Source of the DNA: SZUA-36 sp963704855
Lineage (GTDB): Bacteria > Pseudomonadota > Gammaproteobacteria > Xanthomonadales > SZUA-36
Length of the DNA stretch: 64,000 nucleotides
Direction of reading: 5' to 3'
NCBI GenBank assembly: GCA_963704855.1
Contig: CAVPHY010000024.1
Location: forward strand, 558,001-622,000
Position numbers and translations under genes: made by a program. Below the pieces are notes generated by a model, which worked only from the letters and a program-made list of their open reading frames with translations, searched no databases and was not told where the DNA came from. How positions within the stretch are numbered: position 1 is the first letter of the stretch; every line of letters starts with the position of its first letter. Below are positions 55,344 through 64,000 of this stretch, in pieces.

Positions 55344-57092
55344 CTATCTCGAAAGCGGTCCTGCCCGAACGTTCGTCTTGATGGAACTGTCTCCTCGCAT
55401 GAACCAACTCACGATTGTGCCGGTTGCCAGATTGGCTGCCAGCGCGACGGGCCCAATCCACTGGAAGCTGATCGGGTCCGATGCCAGCAATCTCGATTCC
55501 CCGGTGATCGTATTGATTACCGTTTTCAGGCTAACCCCGAATGTCTCGGCGGGGATGCCAAACTGCAGATCAAGGAGCGTAACCAGCGGTCCTGAGAATG
55601 CGATCGCGGCGGCCGTAACAATACCCACGATGGTTCCCGCCCACGCACCCGCTGGTCGTGCGAACGGCAGGATCAAGGCGTAGAAAAAGAGACCAAATAT
55701 CGCAGTGACCAGCAGGCCCGTCGTCTTGGTGCTTACGGCCGTAATGTTCCCCGGAACGTCACCGACAAACGCGCTGCCCACGACCACAATCACACCAATG
55801 GTGAACGCCATCAGTTTTGCGGCAAAAGCGTGTCCGCGTTCCGTCTTCGGTTTCCAACCAAAGCGATCCAGAAAGTCGGTCATGACCACGGCGGTGATCG
55901 AGTTGACACCGGAATCGACGCTCGACATGGCCGCAGCAAACATGGCCGAGACCACGAGTCCGGCGACACCGACGGGCAGATGAAAAGCAATGTAGTAAGG
56001 AAATATCTTGTCGGCGTTATTTTTGAGACTCATGCCGGCAGGAAGGAGTTCCGGATTCGCCTGAAAATAGCCCAGGAGAGCAAACCCGACAAAACCCAAA
56101 GTAGACGTGACAACGGTCGCGACGATCAACTGCGTGGCGAAAGCTCTTCTGGCGGCCGCTGCATCGCGTGTGGCCATGAACCGCTGCACGGACGTCTGAT
56201 CACCTCCGGCCGTGCAGATATACCACGTCGCAATCGACAGGATAGAGCCAAAAACCGTCAGGCGGACTCGCGGATCGAAACTGAACAAGGGCTGATGATC
56301 CCAGTTCGCCTGCCATTCGGTCGGAAACCATCCGAATCCGCCCATACGGAACGTCACGGTCGCGATCACCAATAGTGCGCCACCAAAGAGCAGGACTGTC
56401 TGCAACAAATCGGTGACGACCACGGCCCTCAGCCCACCGATCGTGGTGTAAATGATAGCGACAAATCCTGTAGCAAGCACGATCAGCGGAATCCAACTCA
56501 CGTCGATGCCCATCATGATTATCATCGCCGCTGCGGACAGGTAGATCAGCAGCGACATCCAGAAAAGTCGGAGCACGATGAACATGACCGCAGCAAAAAG
56601 CCGCATACCAAGCCCCAGCTTCATTTCCAACAGCTCGTAAGCGCTCGTCACCCGATGTTTCATGTAAAGCGGGAGCAACCAATACCCAACAATCAGGTAA
56701 ACGATGGGCAACGCGAGCAGGCTGGTCCACATCATGGGCCCTTTGCCTATCATTTCCCCCGGCTTGGCCAGGTAGGTGATCGTGCTCAGCAGCGTCGCGA
56801 ACAGTGACACACCGATCAGCAGCGGGTTCATGCTGCGACCCCCGACGAAGTATTCGACGGTGGATCGTTGCCTTCTCCCGACGTACCAACCGATTGCAAT
56901 GGTCGAAGCGGCGTAGACGCCGATCAACACCCAGTCGAGCACTTGAAGGCCGCTTTGTGGTGGTGCGCCTCCGGCGACCCCGGGAGAAGCGGTAAGCGTG
57001 TCGGCGCAGAGGGTGCCCGGCGACGCACAGGCGACCACGGAAAACAACGCGTACCAACGGAATTTCAGGAACTCTTGGATCCGCCGTATCAT
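55344..57092 (-). CDS. Sodium:solute symporter (SSS family)
   Basis: A 582-residue symporter with about 13 core helices, of the SSS (SLC5-like) family that moves sugars, amino acids or other solutes with Na+. Core motifs include TVEYFVGGRSMNPLLIGVSL, TYLAKPGEMIGKGP, a helix YTTIGGLRAVVVTDLLQ (the family G-G-x-x-A-V-x-x-T-D signature) and FAAAMSSVDSGVNSITAVV. The N-terminus has an extra hydrophobic stretch (WYALFSVVACASPGTLCA) and a 20-residue linker before the first helix, which resembles a signal peptide. It is flanked by two glycosidase-like genes on the same strand, so a sugar substrate is likely but inferred. Confidence 0.9.
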   Translation of the reverse strand: MIRRIQEFLKFRWYALFSVVACASPGTLCADTLTASPGVAGGAPPQSGLQVLDWVLIGVYAASTIAIGWYVGRRQRSTVEYFVGGRSMNPLLIGVSLFATLLSTITYLAKPGEMIGKGPMMWTSLLALPIVYLIVGYWLLPLYMKHRVTSAYELLEMKLGLGMRLFAAVMFIVLRLFWMSLLIYLSAAAMIIMMGIDVSWIPLIVLATGFVAIIYTTIGGLRAVVVTDLLQTVLLFGGALLVIATVTFRMGGFGWFPTEWQANWDHQPLFSFDPRVRLTVFGSILSIATWYICTAGGDQTSVQRFMATRDAAAARRAFATQLIVATVVTSTLGFVGFALLGYFQANPELLPAGMSLKNNADKIFPYYIAFHLPVGVAGLVVSAMFAAAMSSVDSGVNSITAVVMTDFLDRFGWKPKTERGHAFAAKLMAFTIGVIVVVGSAFVGDVPGNITAVSTKTTGLLVTAIFGLFFYALILPFARPAGAWAGTIVGIVTAAAIAFSGPLVTLLDLQFGIPAETFGVSLKTVINTITGESRLLASDPISFQWIGPVALAANLATGTIVSWFMRGDSSIKTNVRAGPLSR

Positions 57093-57161
57093 CGAGCCAG
57101 CGTCGGATCAGAAGTCGAGTGTGTCAACGCCCTCCAAGGCGGTCGCCCGATGGGAGCCGCA

Positions 57162-57271
57162 AAAAGGGGTCAGTCGATTATTCTTTACACCGGTGGTGTA
57201 TGCAAATGGAAATCCTGGCTCTGGTGTTGGCGTGGAGAAGATCTGTAAAGAATAATCGACTGACCCCTTTT
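57162..57271. repeat. REPIN/MITE-like inverted repeat
   Basis: Bases 57162-57189 and 57244-57271 are perfect inverted repeats of 28 bases, with the arm sequence AAAAGGGGTCAGTCGATTAT followed by TCTTTACA. They are separated by a 54-base spacer, so the whole unit is 110 bases. The arm sequence is reminiscent, from memory, of REP-type repeats that accompany Y1 (RAYT) transposases. No transposase is in the window. It lies between the symporter gene and the upstream glycosidase-like gene. Confidence 0.85.
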
Positions 57272-57283
57272 CATGAAAGCGGC

Positions 57284-58909
57284 TCACGGTTCGATCGGGT
57301 CGCTGTAAGGGGGGAAGGATTGCCCGGTTCCAACCTGAAAGCCAAAGAGTGTGGCTCGATGCAGATAAAACCGAATTTTGAATACATGGCCTAATTTGGA
57401 GGTGCGTTCATTGTATTCTACCGGATCCTGTCCTTCCTGCTTCCATTTGAATATCAACTTTCCGTGATCGCTCGAATCAACGGCCACCGTGCTGGAGTAT
57501 CGATCAAAACCGGGAATGACATTCAAGGTTTGGTCGACAAGCTCAGCCTGTATCCAGCCGAGCTCTTGAACGTTCGCGATCGCCTTCACGCTCTCGCCAT
57601 CATAAACGGTGATCCACTTCGTTTCGACCATGCCATCGGTCTCGGCCAGAAGTCCGGAAAAATGCCCCCACGGCATACGGGCGAGGCCGATGCCGGTTTT
57701 CCCCTCGCCGTATGGAACGTTGCCGCCGGTTATTGAATTTTGGACTGCTGCCTCTTGGGCGGCGGGTTGCGGCCTGTTCGAGCCATGGCGCCGACTGCGG
57801 CCCAGATAGTAAATGAATATCTCGCTGCCGTGCTCAATAATATCGCTGGGGAGCACGCGGGTCTCCTCATAAGTTTCGGGGGGACCGAGAGGAATCCAAG
57901 TTTGTCGCGGGAAGGCGCGGTGGTAGCCCTTGGGGTCCCTCGCGTAGACCAGCTCACTCGTCATGGTGGCATAGCTGTCTGTGTCGGGGTAAATCCAAAC
58001 AGCACCCACCCGCCAGCCGGCGATCAGCGCCGTGCGCATGGAATAGAACTCCGAGGTTTCGGAATCCTCCGCTTCCGGGCCGAGCAGCACCTCCGGGTTG
58101 GTCCAGTGGACGAAATCATCACTTTCCGAATATCCGATAAAACGCCGCTTGGGCCAAGTCCTCGGCCGGCTGAACATCGTCCATTTCCCGGTGACTGGAT
58201 CGCGTTCCCGCAGGACTGTGTCACAGTCGCTCAGATCCTCTCGATCCGCCACCAGTATCGGAAGGGCCGGCCAGTTCAATCCGTCGGCGGAAAACGCTAC
58301 GCAGACACCGTTGTCGCCCTTGGTCTGCAGGACCGTCCGGTTGGTCGTATCATAGCCGAGAGCCTTGTAGCGCCGGGCTGGATCGGGATCGAGAGGATCC
58401 TTGATCACATTCCAGAACACCGTGTCCCGCCCCGGGTCCGCCCTCGGCGCAATCCATTCGCGCAGGATGTTGTTTTCCAGCGAGCCGTTAAATCTCACCC
58501 GCCGGAGGGCTGGCTTGATCCATTTTATGCCGTCGACACTCTCGGCATACATCACAAACACCCTCTCCTCCACCGGATCATATTCTGAAGCTTCGTCGTC
58601 CGCCACTGGTTCCACTATGATGGATTGATCCGGATCCAGCAGCCGGCCCGTATACCACATCTTGAACTTGGCCTCCTCGTGGTCATACAGAATGCTATGG
58701 TTGAGGACGTCATCCTTCATCCAGGGGTCCTCAAACTGGAATATCGGACCGGGTTCTTTCGTTACGGAGCCGATGACGCGGCGCACACCCTGCGTGCGAT
58801 CCAAGGCGTCGTCATCAAAAAGGAATTCGAGCGGCCGCCCGGCATGCACCGATGCGGCCAGACCCAGGAAGAGGCAAATTCGAGACAGGATGTAGTATTG
58901 GCGAGGCAT
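57284..58909 (-). CDS. Secreted glycosidase-like beta-propeller protein
   Basis: A 541-residue secreted protein with signal peptide (ILSRICLFLGLAASVHA). The body shows repeated propeller blades with FKMWYTGRLLD, a YAESVDGIKW motif, VAFSADGLNW, GYSESDDFVHWTNPEV and IFIYYLGRSRRHG, as in GH32/43/62-related families. The C-terminal third is a beta-sandwich domain like that of the decayed paralogue (GHVFKIRFYLHRATLFGFQV). Catalytic acid residues cannot be assigned with certainty. It is in the same orientation as the symporter and the decayed gene and likely acts in sugar uptake or polysaccharide breakdown. The exact enzyme is unknown. Confidence 0.75.
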   Translation of the reverse strand: MPRQYYILSRICLFLGLAASVHAGRPLEFLFDDDALDRTQGVRRVIGSVTKEPGPIFQFEDPWMKDDVLNHSILYDHEEAKFKMWYTGRLLDPDQSIIVEPVADDEASEYDPVEERVFVMYAESVDGIKWIKPALRRVRFNGSLENNILREWIAPRADPGRDTVFWNVIKDPLDPDPARRYKALGYDTTNRTVLQTKGDNGVCVAFSADGLNWPALPILVADREDLSDCDTVLRERDPVTGKWTMFSRPRTWPKRRFIGYSESDDFVHWTNPEVLLGPEAEDSETSEFYSMRTALIAGWRVGAVWIYPDTDSYATMTSELVYARDPKGYHRAFPRQTWIPLGPPETYEETRVLPSDIIEHGSEIFIYYLGRSRRHGSNRPQPAAQEAAVQNSITGGNVPYGEGKTGIGLARMPWGHFSGLLAETDGMVETKWITVYDGESVKAIANVQELGWIQAELVDQTLNVIPGFDRYSSTVAVDSSDHGKLIFKWKQEGQDPVEYNERTSKLGHVFKIRFYLHRATLFGFQVGTGQSFPPYSDPIEP

Positions 58910-59140
58910 GATGGAGGTGTCAGTTATTCACTGCCGGCTGGTTGATCTATCCGTCTGGGGGCTGCACTTCAAATCTTTTCCTAAATTCCTGCAGTCCAGG
59001 GTCAATCGTCCGAACATCACCACCGGGATAAACGCACTTGGCTCCCAGTTTAACGGCAGTGAGATAAGCCTCTCTCGATGGGGCAAGCTGGCCGGGCCTT
59101 GATCCCGGCTTCCGGACCTTTGGTCCGCAACGGCAGCTGT
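58910..59140. other. Intergenic stretch with a coding-like fragment
   Basis: About 230 bases between the secreted propeller protein and the PhyH gene, both minus. On the minus strand one frame reads AYLTAVKLGAKCVYPGGDV followed by LQEFRKRFEVQPP and looks protein-like, ending at 58,947, but it has no start of its own and lies in a different phase from PhyH. It may be a remnant of a deleted gene. Nothing else was seen. Confidence 0.3.
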
Positions 59141-59806
59141 TCACGTCAGCGGCAGGCTGCTCGTCCAGACCGTCGATTCGTCCGCTTGGGTGGCGTTCCG
59201 ATACGTGGCGATGAGTGACCATCGGTCGGTGCCCACCTTGTTTTCGTGGGAAGCGTGCACGGCGAGATCGTGAAAGAAGGCCACGTCCCCGGCGTTGAGG
59301 GTGACATCCACCGGAGTCAGTCCCTCCAGTTCCGCGGGATCAATCTGTTTCGCGAATCCGGGACCCTCTTCGATGGTCACCATCGGAAACTCCCGGGTGT
59401 GGGTTCCGGGTATGATCCGCAGGCAGCCGTTTGCCACGGTCGCCGGATCCAGGGCCACCCAGGCGGAGAGCTTGGCCGCGCCGTTCCAGTAGAACCAGTC
59501 CTGATGCCAGGGTGAAGCAAAGCGCTTTTCGCTGCTCTTGAAGACTGTCTTGACGCTGAGAAATTCAGACGGATCGCCGATCAGTTCGCGAACGATGGCG
59601 GTCAGTGACGGATTCATTACGGCCGCCCGCAGATCGTCGGGCAACTCGTCCGCCATCCACACGTTCACACCCGATGGAGTTCCCAGGCGGTCGATGGCCT
59701 CAAGCTCGTGGATGGCCGCGTCCTTGATCGCTGCAACCCGGTCTGCAGTGAAGACCTTCGGCACAATGACATATCCGTTCTTCTCGTACTGTTCGGTGAG
59801 GGGCAT
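59141..59806 (-). CDS. Phytanoyl-CoA dioxygenase (PhyH) family protein
   Basis: A 221-residue non-haem Fe(II)/2-oxoglutarate dioxygenase. The metal triad is visible as His-x-Asp in SPWHQDWFYWNGA (around residue 100) and a distal His in FFHDLAVHASHENKVG (around residue 195), followed by Arg in GTDRWSLIATYR, which binds 2-oxoglutarate. The family is known for hydroxylations of diverse small molecules; the substrate is unknown. It is somewhat shorter than usual (250-290). It lies between the RHS gene and the propeller protein on the same strand. No clear operon link. Confidence 0.85.
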   Translation of the reverse strand: MPLTEQYEKNGYVIVPKVFTADRVAAIKDAAIHELEAIDRLGTPSGVNVWMADELPDDLRAAVMNPSLTAIVRELIGDPSEFLSVKTVFKSSEKRFASPWHQDWFYWNGAAKLSAWVALDPATVANGCLRIIPGTHTREFPMVTIEEGPGFAKQIDPAELEGLTPVDVTLNAGDVAFFHDLAVHASHENKVGTDRWSLIATYRNATQADESTVWTSSLPLT

Positions 59807-59894
59807 GGGGCTCAGGTTGACGGGCGGGGTCGCGGCCTGTCGAGTCCAACCGTGCCTCCGTGACCTGCCCCAGATCCCTTTTCGCGTTTCCTGG

Positions 59895-61239
59895 TCATGG
59901 CTTGACCAATCGATAGAAGCGGGTCCTGTCGCCGGCTTCGATGGTTATTGTCAGCTGATCGCCGTTCAGTTCGGGAGTTCCATCCACGCGTTCCCAAGGT
60001 ATGGGGCGCACCAGTGTTTCCGCGGTTTCGAGGAAGAGACCTTCCGTCCCTGAAGGCCAGGAGATGCGGACTGATCCATCGGCGTATTGGATTTGGAGCA
60101 AGATCTCCGGAAGCACCACGGTTTCCATGGTGGTGATGGCGTCTGGCATCGCCGGTGGGGCCTCTTCATGTCCGAGCCAGTCGCGGGCGATGCTGTAGAA
60201 GGCGTAAGAGTGATTCAGATGCCCGGTGAACAGGGAAGAGGTCTCGGCCACATTGTCGCGCCAGAGGGTCCAGTCCCCGCCGTTGTCGGACACATGGATG
60301 TCGTATCCGGCAACCCCCGACCCGCCGTCGTCCTGACCCTTCCAATACACCTGGACATGATTTCCCTCGACTTGGGCAGGCAGCGGCATGACCTGGCTGC
60401 TGGGTGGTCCCGCATCGATCGTCACCAGCGCTTCCAGCGCAGGATCGGTTCCCTGGGAGGGATCATGCGGATCGACCTGATTGGTCGCGATGGTCTCGCC
60501 GAAATCGAACTGGATATCCGCGATGTTGCGAATCTCCGTCCCGCTGGTCAGGCCCGGTTGAGCCCGAACCACGTAACTGACGTGTCCCTGGCCGCGTCCG
60601 GTCCCGTCCTCCGGCGGCAGGAAACCGGTCAGCACGTCAGGCGGCAACCCGGTCTGTGTATCGATCGACATGAAACGCGCGGTGAGCATGCCGGTCGACA
60701 GGTCAATCCCAGCGTTGATCCGCACCTCGAACGCCTTTCCGTTGAAGCTTGCGGAAACGGTCGCCTCGTAATGGTGAAGCCCCGGCGGCACCAGGATCAA
60801 TTCGTCGCCAAAGCCCAGCTCTGTCAACTCAAAGGTCGACCAGTCGAAATTCCCGTCCAGCTGGTCTGTGACCGCGACGAACTGTGCCGGAGCCGTCGCG
60901 TCGGGATCGTTCTCAAAATCAATGCGGAAAGGAAACGGCGTGTCGGGATCAACATACCCCGCGAGACCGAACCCCATCGGACCGATCTTCTGATTGGGGT
61001 CCATCGGCCCCGCAACCCCGGCACTATCGCCGGGACAGCTTGGGGCATCACCATCTCCCTGATCACCGTCGGCCCCACCGTCGCCACTGGATCCGTCACC
61101 ATCCCCGGGGGGAGGCCAGCCAGTCGGTTCCTCGGCCTGCGGGTGAAATCCCTCTTGATTTTCGGAGAATGTGTTCGAGAGTGGTCGGCCTGCCAACGCG
61201 ATAAGGCGACTGGTTTTCCCGCCTCCACTCTTTGTGGAC
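59895..61239 (-). pseudogene. C-terminal section of giant RHS-linked surface protein
   Basis: The frame carries SGGGKTSRLIALAGRPLSN, a Gly/Asp-rich linker (GDGDGSSGDGGADGDQ), and then a beta-rich domain MDPNQKIGPMGFGLAGYVDP...PFRIDFENDPDATAPAQFV of the type found near the C-terminus of giant secreted proteins of Planctomycetota and Verrucomicrobiota. YWKGQDDGGSGVAGYDIHVS is a fibronectin III-like strand set. The end ISWPSGTEGLFLETAETL to RFYRLVKP is a usual C-terminal cap. It is in a different phase from the RHS part just upstream (change near 61,235), so it may be the tail of that gene broken by a frameshift or a separately started module. Confidence 0.65.
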
Positions 61240-64000
61240 AGCCAGGTTTGGGAGCAGGCGATCTGGGCTTTTTCTTTTTACAGTATTGGCCCTTCTTCGC
61301 CGCTTCGAGCTGGAGTTTGGTTAACTCCTCATAAATGAGACCGGCGGCAGATTTCTCGGCCAGTTTCTCTTTCTTAATGCAGGCAAGCTCCTTCTCGAGC
61401 GCCTCCTTTTCCATGCCATTGCAGTCGGTCGAGAGCCTCCATTTTCCCGATTTGCATTGGTTTACATGGACCTGTTCGTGAGCTGCGACACACTTGCGGC
61501 GGTAATCGTTCTTGGGAATGAACCAATGAACGGTCGGAAGCCAATTGGTTTTACCTTTGTCCGGATCGAATCCCATGTTGGAACAGGTCACACCCGCAAG
61601 GGAGTCGCCGGCTTTATTTTCGGCGAGGCCGGTCGAATCGGTCCGGGTCAAAGGCGAGTTCTCCACATAGCGGTAAAGGTTGAGGTCGCCAGCCGCCAAG
61701 TGGAGGGGATCTTCTGCGCAGAATCGGCCAAGGTCAGGATCGTAGTAGCGAGCTCGCATCCACAGAAGTCCGTGGGTCTCCTTCATGACACCGTAACGAC
61801 CTACGAACTCGAAGTGGTTGGATACGCCTTCCACCGAGCTGACTTTTCGACCGTAAGGATCGTAGACGTAGCGATTGATGTAATTACCGGAGGAATCGGT
61901 CAGGCCAATGGTTGCCCCCTCCGCGTCAAAGTCGTAATAGATGGTTTGGCCTGAGGAATCGACACTGCCTACCAGACCGAATCCGGTGAGGTAATGCTTA
62001 TTGAGGGCACCACCCTCATCATACTCGGCCACGACCCACTCCATGCTGTTCGGATCGGTAACATACTCAGTGCGCACACCATCGTGAATGCTGGCTGCAC
62101 GGTTGCCAAGGACACCATACTCGTAATCCCAAGTCCCCGCTGCAGTCGCGACGCGGATCAGTCGATTCCGGGCATCATAGGTGTATGTTGCCTCCTGTTG
62201 CCCACCGCTTGCTTGGATCAGATTGCCCGCTTCGTCGTATGTATAGTGTGTCGCGCCAACCTGCGTATATTGGTTCATCATGTTGACCTTGTACTCGGTG
62301 GTGACACCGTTCATTATCGTTCGCATACGGTTCCCGGCTGCATCATACGTGTAACGCAGATCCTGATCTGGAACGGCCGAATTTGTTGAGATAAACACGG
62401 CACGCGTCAACTGATCGGTGGCATCATGCTCATAGGACCAATGGCCATCAGGCGTGGACATACCGAGCAATACGCCCGAGCTACCGTAGTAGTATTCGAA
62501 ACGCGAGTTTTCGGTTCCGTCGGGCTTGCGGTTCTCCACGAGAGTCACACGGCCGCCAGTGTCGTAAGAGTAGAGGACGGATGAACCATTTCCCCGATCT
62601 TCCCGAATGAGACGTCCGGTTAAACCGTAGTTGTATGTGACAAACGCCGAGCCAAAATCGTCTTCCAATGAAGACAGGCGGCCGGCAGTGTCGTAGTAGT
62701 AGCGAACGGCAAAACCGGACTGATCAGCGGTACGCGTCCGACGGCCCAGGATGTCGTATTCGAACACCAGGAATCGGCCATTTGGGTAGGTGACACTCGT
62801 GATCCGGTCGAAGTCGTCATACTCGTAGCGGACTACCCCTTGGAGGTTGCTGACTGTTAGAAGATTGCCGCCGGCGTCATAGGACCACTCCGTTGTGTCT
62901 TCATCGGTCAAGGTTCGTCGAGTAATCTGACCCAGGGAATTGTAAGCGTACGCGCGACGATATCCCCTCCGTCCCACAATGGCTGTGAGGTTGCCCTGAT
63001 TGTCGTACCTCAAATATCTTCCTGGTCTTATCAGGATAAACGATTGCAGAAATGTCACCGTTGTTGTCGGACTCGTATCGCGTCGAATTCCCGAGGGAAT
63101 CCTTGGAGGCAATGAGTCGTGCAGGTGTTCCACCGTATGTAAGCGTCTCACTGTGGCCCAGGGGATCCGATTGAGTGACGGTGTTACCGTCGTTCGAAAA
63201 GGACCGGAATTTTGAATGGCCCTCGTCGTCCGCTACTTGTACCAGACGTCCCGCATCATCAAAATGGTACATGGTCCGGGACAGCAAGCGGCGATTCGTT
63301 TCACGACGGATCCTTGGTGGTCATAGAACAGTTGGGTACTGTTATCATCGGCATCGACATGGGTCACCTTGCCGGGTACCTCATAGTGTAGTTCGATACG
63401 TTCCACGCCATCGTCCAAAAACCGCGCACTCAGGCGACCGGCGCTGTCATATTCGAAATAATTGTAGCTCCCATCCGGATGTTCAACGGACAGCAAAGCG
63501 TGCTCGTGCGCCGGGTTCAAACTCTCGTCGTAGGTGTAACGGGTGATTCGGCCATGTTCGTCCCGAACGCTAAGGAGATGCTCACCAGTCTCATCGTATT
63601 CATAGGTTCGGAACCGGGCCAGCGAATCCGTGATGGTATCGATAAAACCATCTTCATTGTAGGACGCTGAAAGCCACGGTCCTGCTGAGTGGGACAAACG
63701 AGTCAGACGGCCTTCGGCGTATGATGCGGTAATACGGTTACCATGGCTGTCTTCACAGTAGTTGATTTTCCCGTCGGGCCGGAAACCTGTCGTGTACCCG
63801 TCTGGAGATTGTAAGGCGAATCCCTGGGCACCAACCTTGAGGATCGCCTCCTCCTCGCCGACGGGGAGAAGTAGCCGCCGGTGCGCCTGTCGGGTTGAAA
63901 GCGACGGACCGAGCCATCGGTCTCATGCACTTCGACGGTCCCATCCTCTTTCGTGCGCAGGAAAATGGACCAAGGCGTCGACCATCCCCGGCCGAAGGGA
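61236..64000 (-). pseudogene. RHS-repeat protein with metalloprotease-like tip, frameshifted, 5' end outside
   Basis: The gene runs off the right edge. Many RHS/YD repeats are visible (YEYDDFDRITSVTYPNGR, YDTAGRLSSLEDDFG, YTYDEAGNLIQASGG). The core ends with GLLWMRARYYDPDLGRFCAE and DLNLYRYVENSPLTRTDSTG. A tip of about 125 residues follows, with HEQVH (codons at 61,466-61,480) in CVAAHEQVHVNQC and a downstream Glu-rich helix MEKEALEKELACI. This recalls gluzincin-type toxin tips of polymorphic RHS toxins. Phase changes occur near 63,862, 63,297, 63,018 and 61,235. The pieces join without lost residues, so these are single-base indels. Confidence 0.75.

Noticed and set aside
56200..57057. 285-codon minus-strand frame over the symporter
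   Set aside because: It is in another phase of the same strand as the symporter, and the symporter has complete helices and signatures.
60087..61334. 415-codon plus-strand frame over the RHS tail
   Set aside because: It is antisense to the beta-domain tail, with Arg/His-rich composition and no domain.

Overview
The window looks like two unrelated bacterial genomes joined near position 42,475. Left of that point (1 to about 42,470) the genes are those of a free-living gammaproteobacterium of Chromatiales/Woeseiales flavour: hemE, aroB, aroK, an IPTL-type exosortase (XrtH), yggT-proC-yggS next to pilT-pilU, tkt-gap-pgk, pyk-fba, and a homodimeric pyruvate dehydrogenase operon (aceE, aceF, lpd). 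Right of it the G+C is visibly higher, CGATC-rich words are common, and the genes (gltB, rlmN, heparinase II/III, rplU-rpmA, a PF12831-type FAD oxidoreductase, beta-propeller glycosidase-like proteins, a solute:sodium symporter, a PhyH dioxygenase and a giant RHS protein) suggest the Verrucomicrobiota/Lentisphaerota/Planctomycetota group. lpd and gltB, on opposite strands, are both cut at the same bases, so a chimeric contig is the simplest reading. Both taxonomic placements are inferences from gene content.

Layout of the left part. 1-1,330: two convergent sulfotransferase-like genes, the first cut by the window edge. 1,504-4,372: a small unknown protein, a duplicated DUF1538 membrane protein and two P-II-like regulators in tight order. 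4,393-7,118 (minus): aroK-aroB-hemE. 7,146-8,569: exosortase H and a YeeZ-like NAD(P) protein, followed by a 350-base gap holding a strong inverted repeat. 8,917-10,974 (minus): yggS-proC-yggT. 11,107-13,325: pilT and pilU. 13,567-15,901: a two-component system and a zinc-ribbon membrane protein. 15,928-17,734 (minus): two exported unknowns. 17,883-20,572: a redoxin, a UspA protein and an alanine/glycine:sodium symporter. 20,731-24,968: tkt (frameshifted), gap, pgk. 25,087-33,872: envelope genes (patatin-barrel protein, a repeat-containing exported protein, a DUF4136 lipoprotein, a barrel protein, an arylsulfatase, a small lipoprotein) lying between the two halves of the glycolytic cluster. 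34,062-42,470: pyk, fba, aceE, aceF, a retropepsin-like protease and a truncated lpd. A good Fur-box-like palindrome sits upstream of pyk.

Layout of the right part. 42,475-45,333 (minus): truncated gltB. 45,638-45,685: a perfect 48-base palindrome in front of rlmN. 45,730-49,494: rlmN and a heparinase II/III-type lyase. 49,543-52,139: a small membrane protein, rpmA-rplU with a clear terminator, a frameshifted methyltransferase and a coiled-coil protein. 52,387-59,806: a sugar/polysaccharide-type accessory cluster with an FAD oxidoreductase, a decayed and an intact glycosidase-like paralogue on either side of a sodium:solute symporter, a REPIN/MITE-like inverted repeat and a PhyH dioxygenase. 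59,895-64,000: a giant RHS gene running off the window, broken by several frameshifts, with a metalloprotease-like (HEQVH) tip.

Functionally the left part combines central carbon metabolism (transketolase, lower glycolysis, pyruvate to acetyl-CoA) with motility and envelope functions. The right part is mostly catabolic and surface functions plus housekeeping. No tRNA, rRNA, CRISPR array or intact transposase was recognised.
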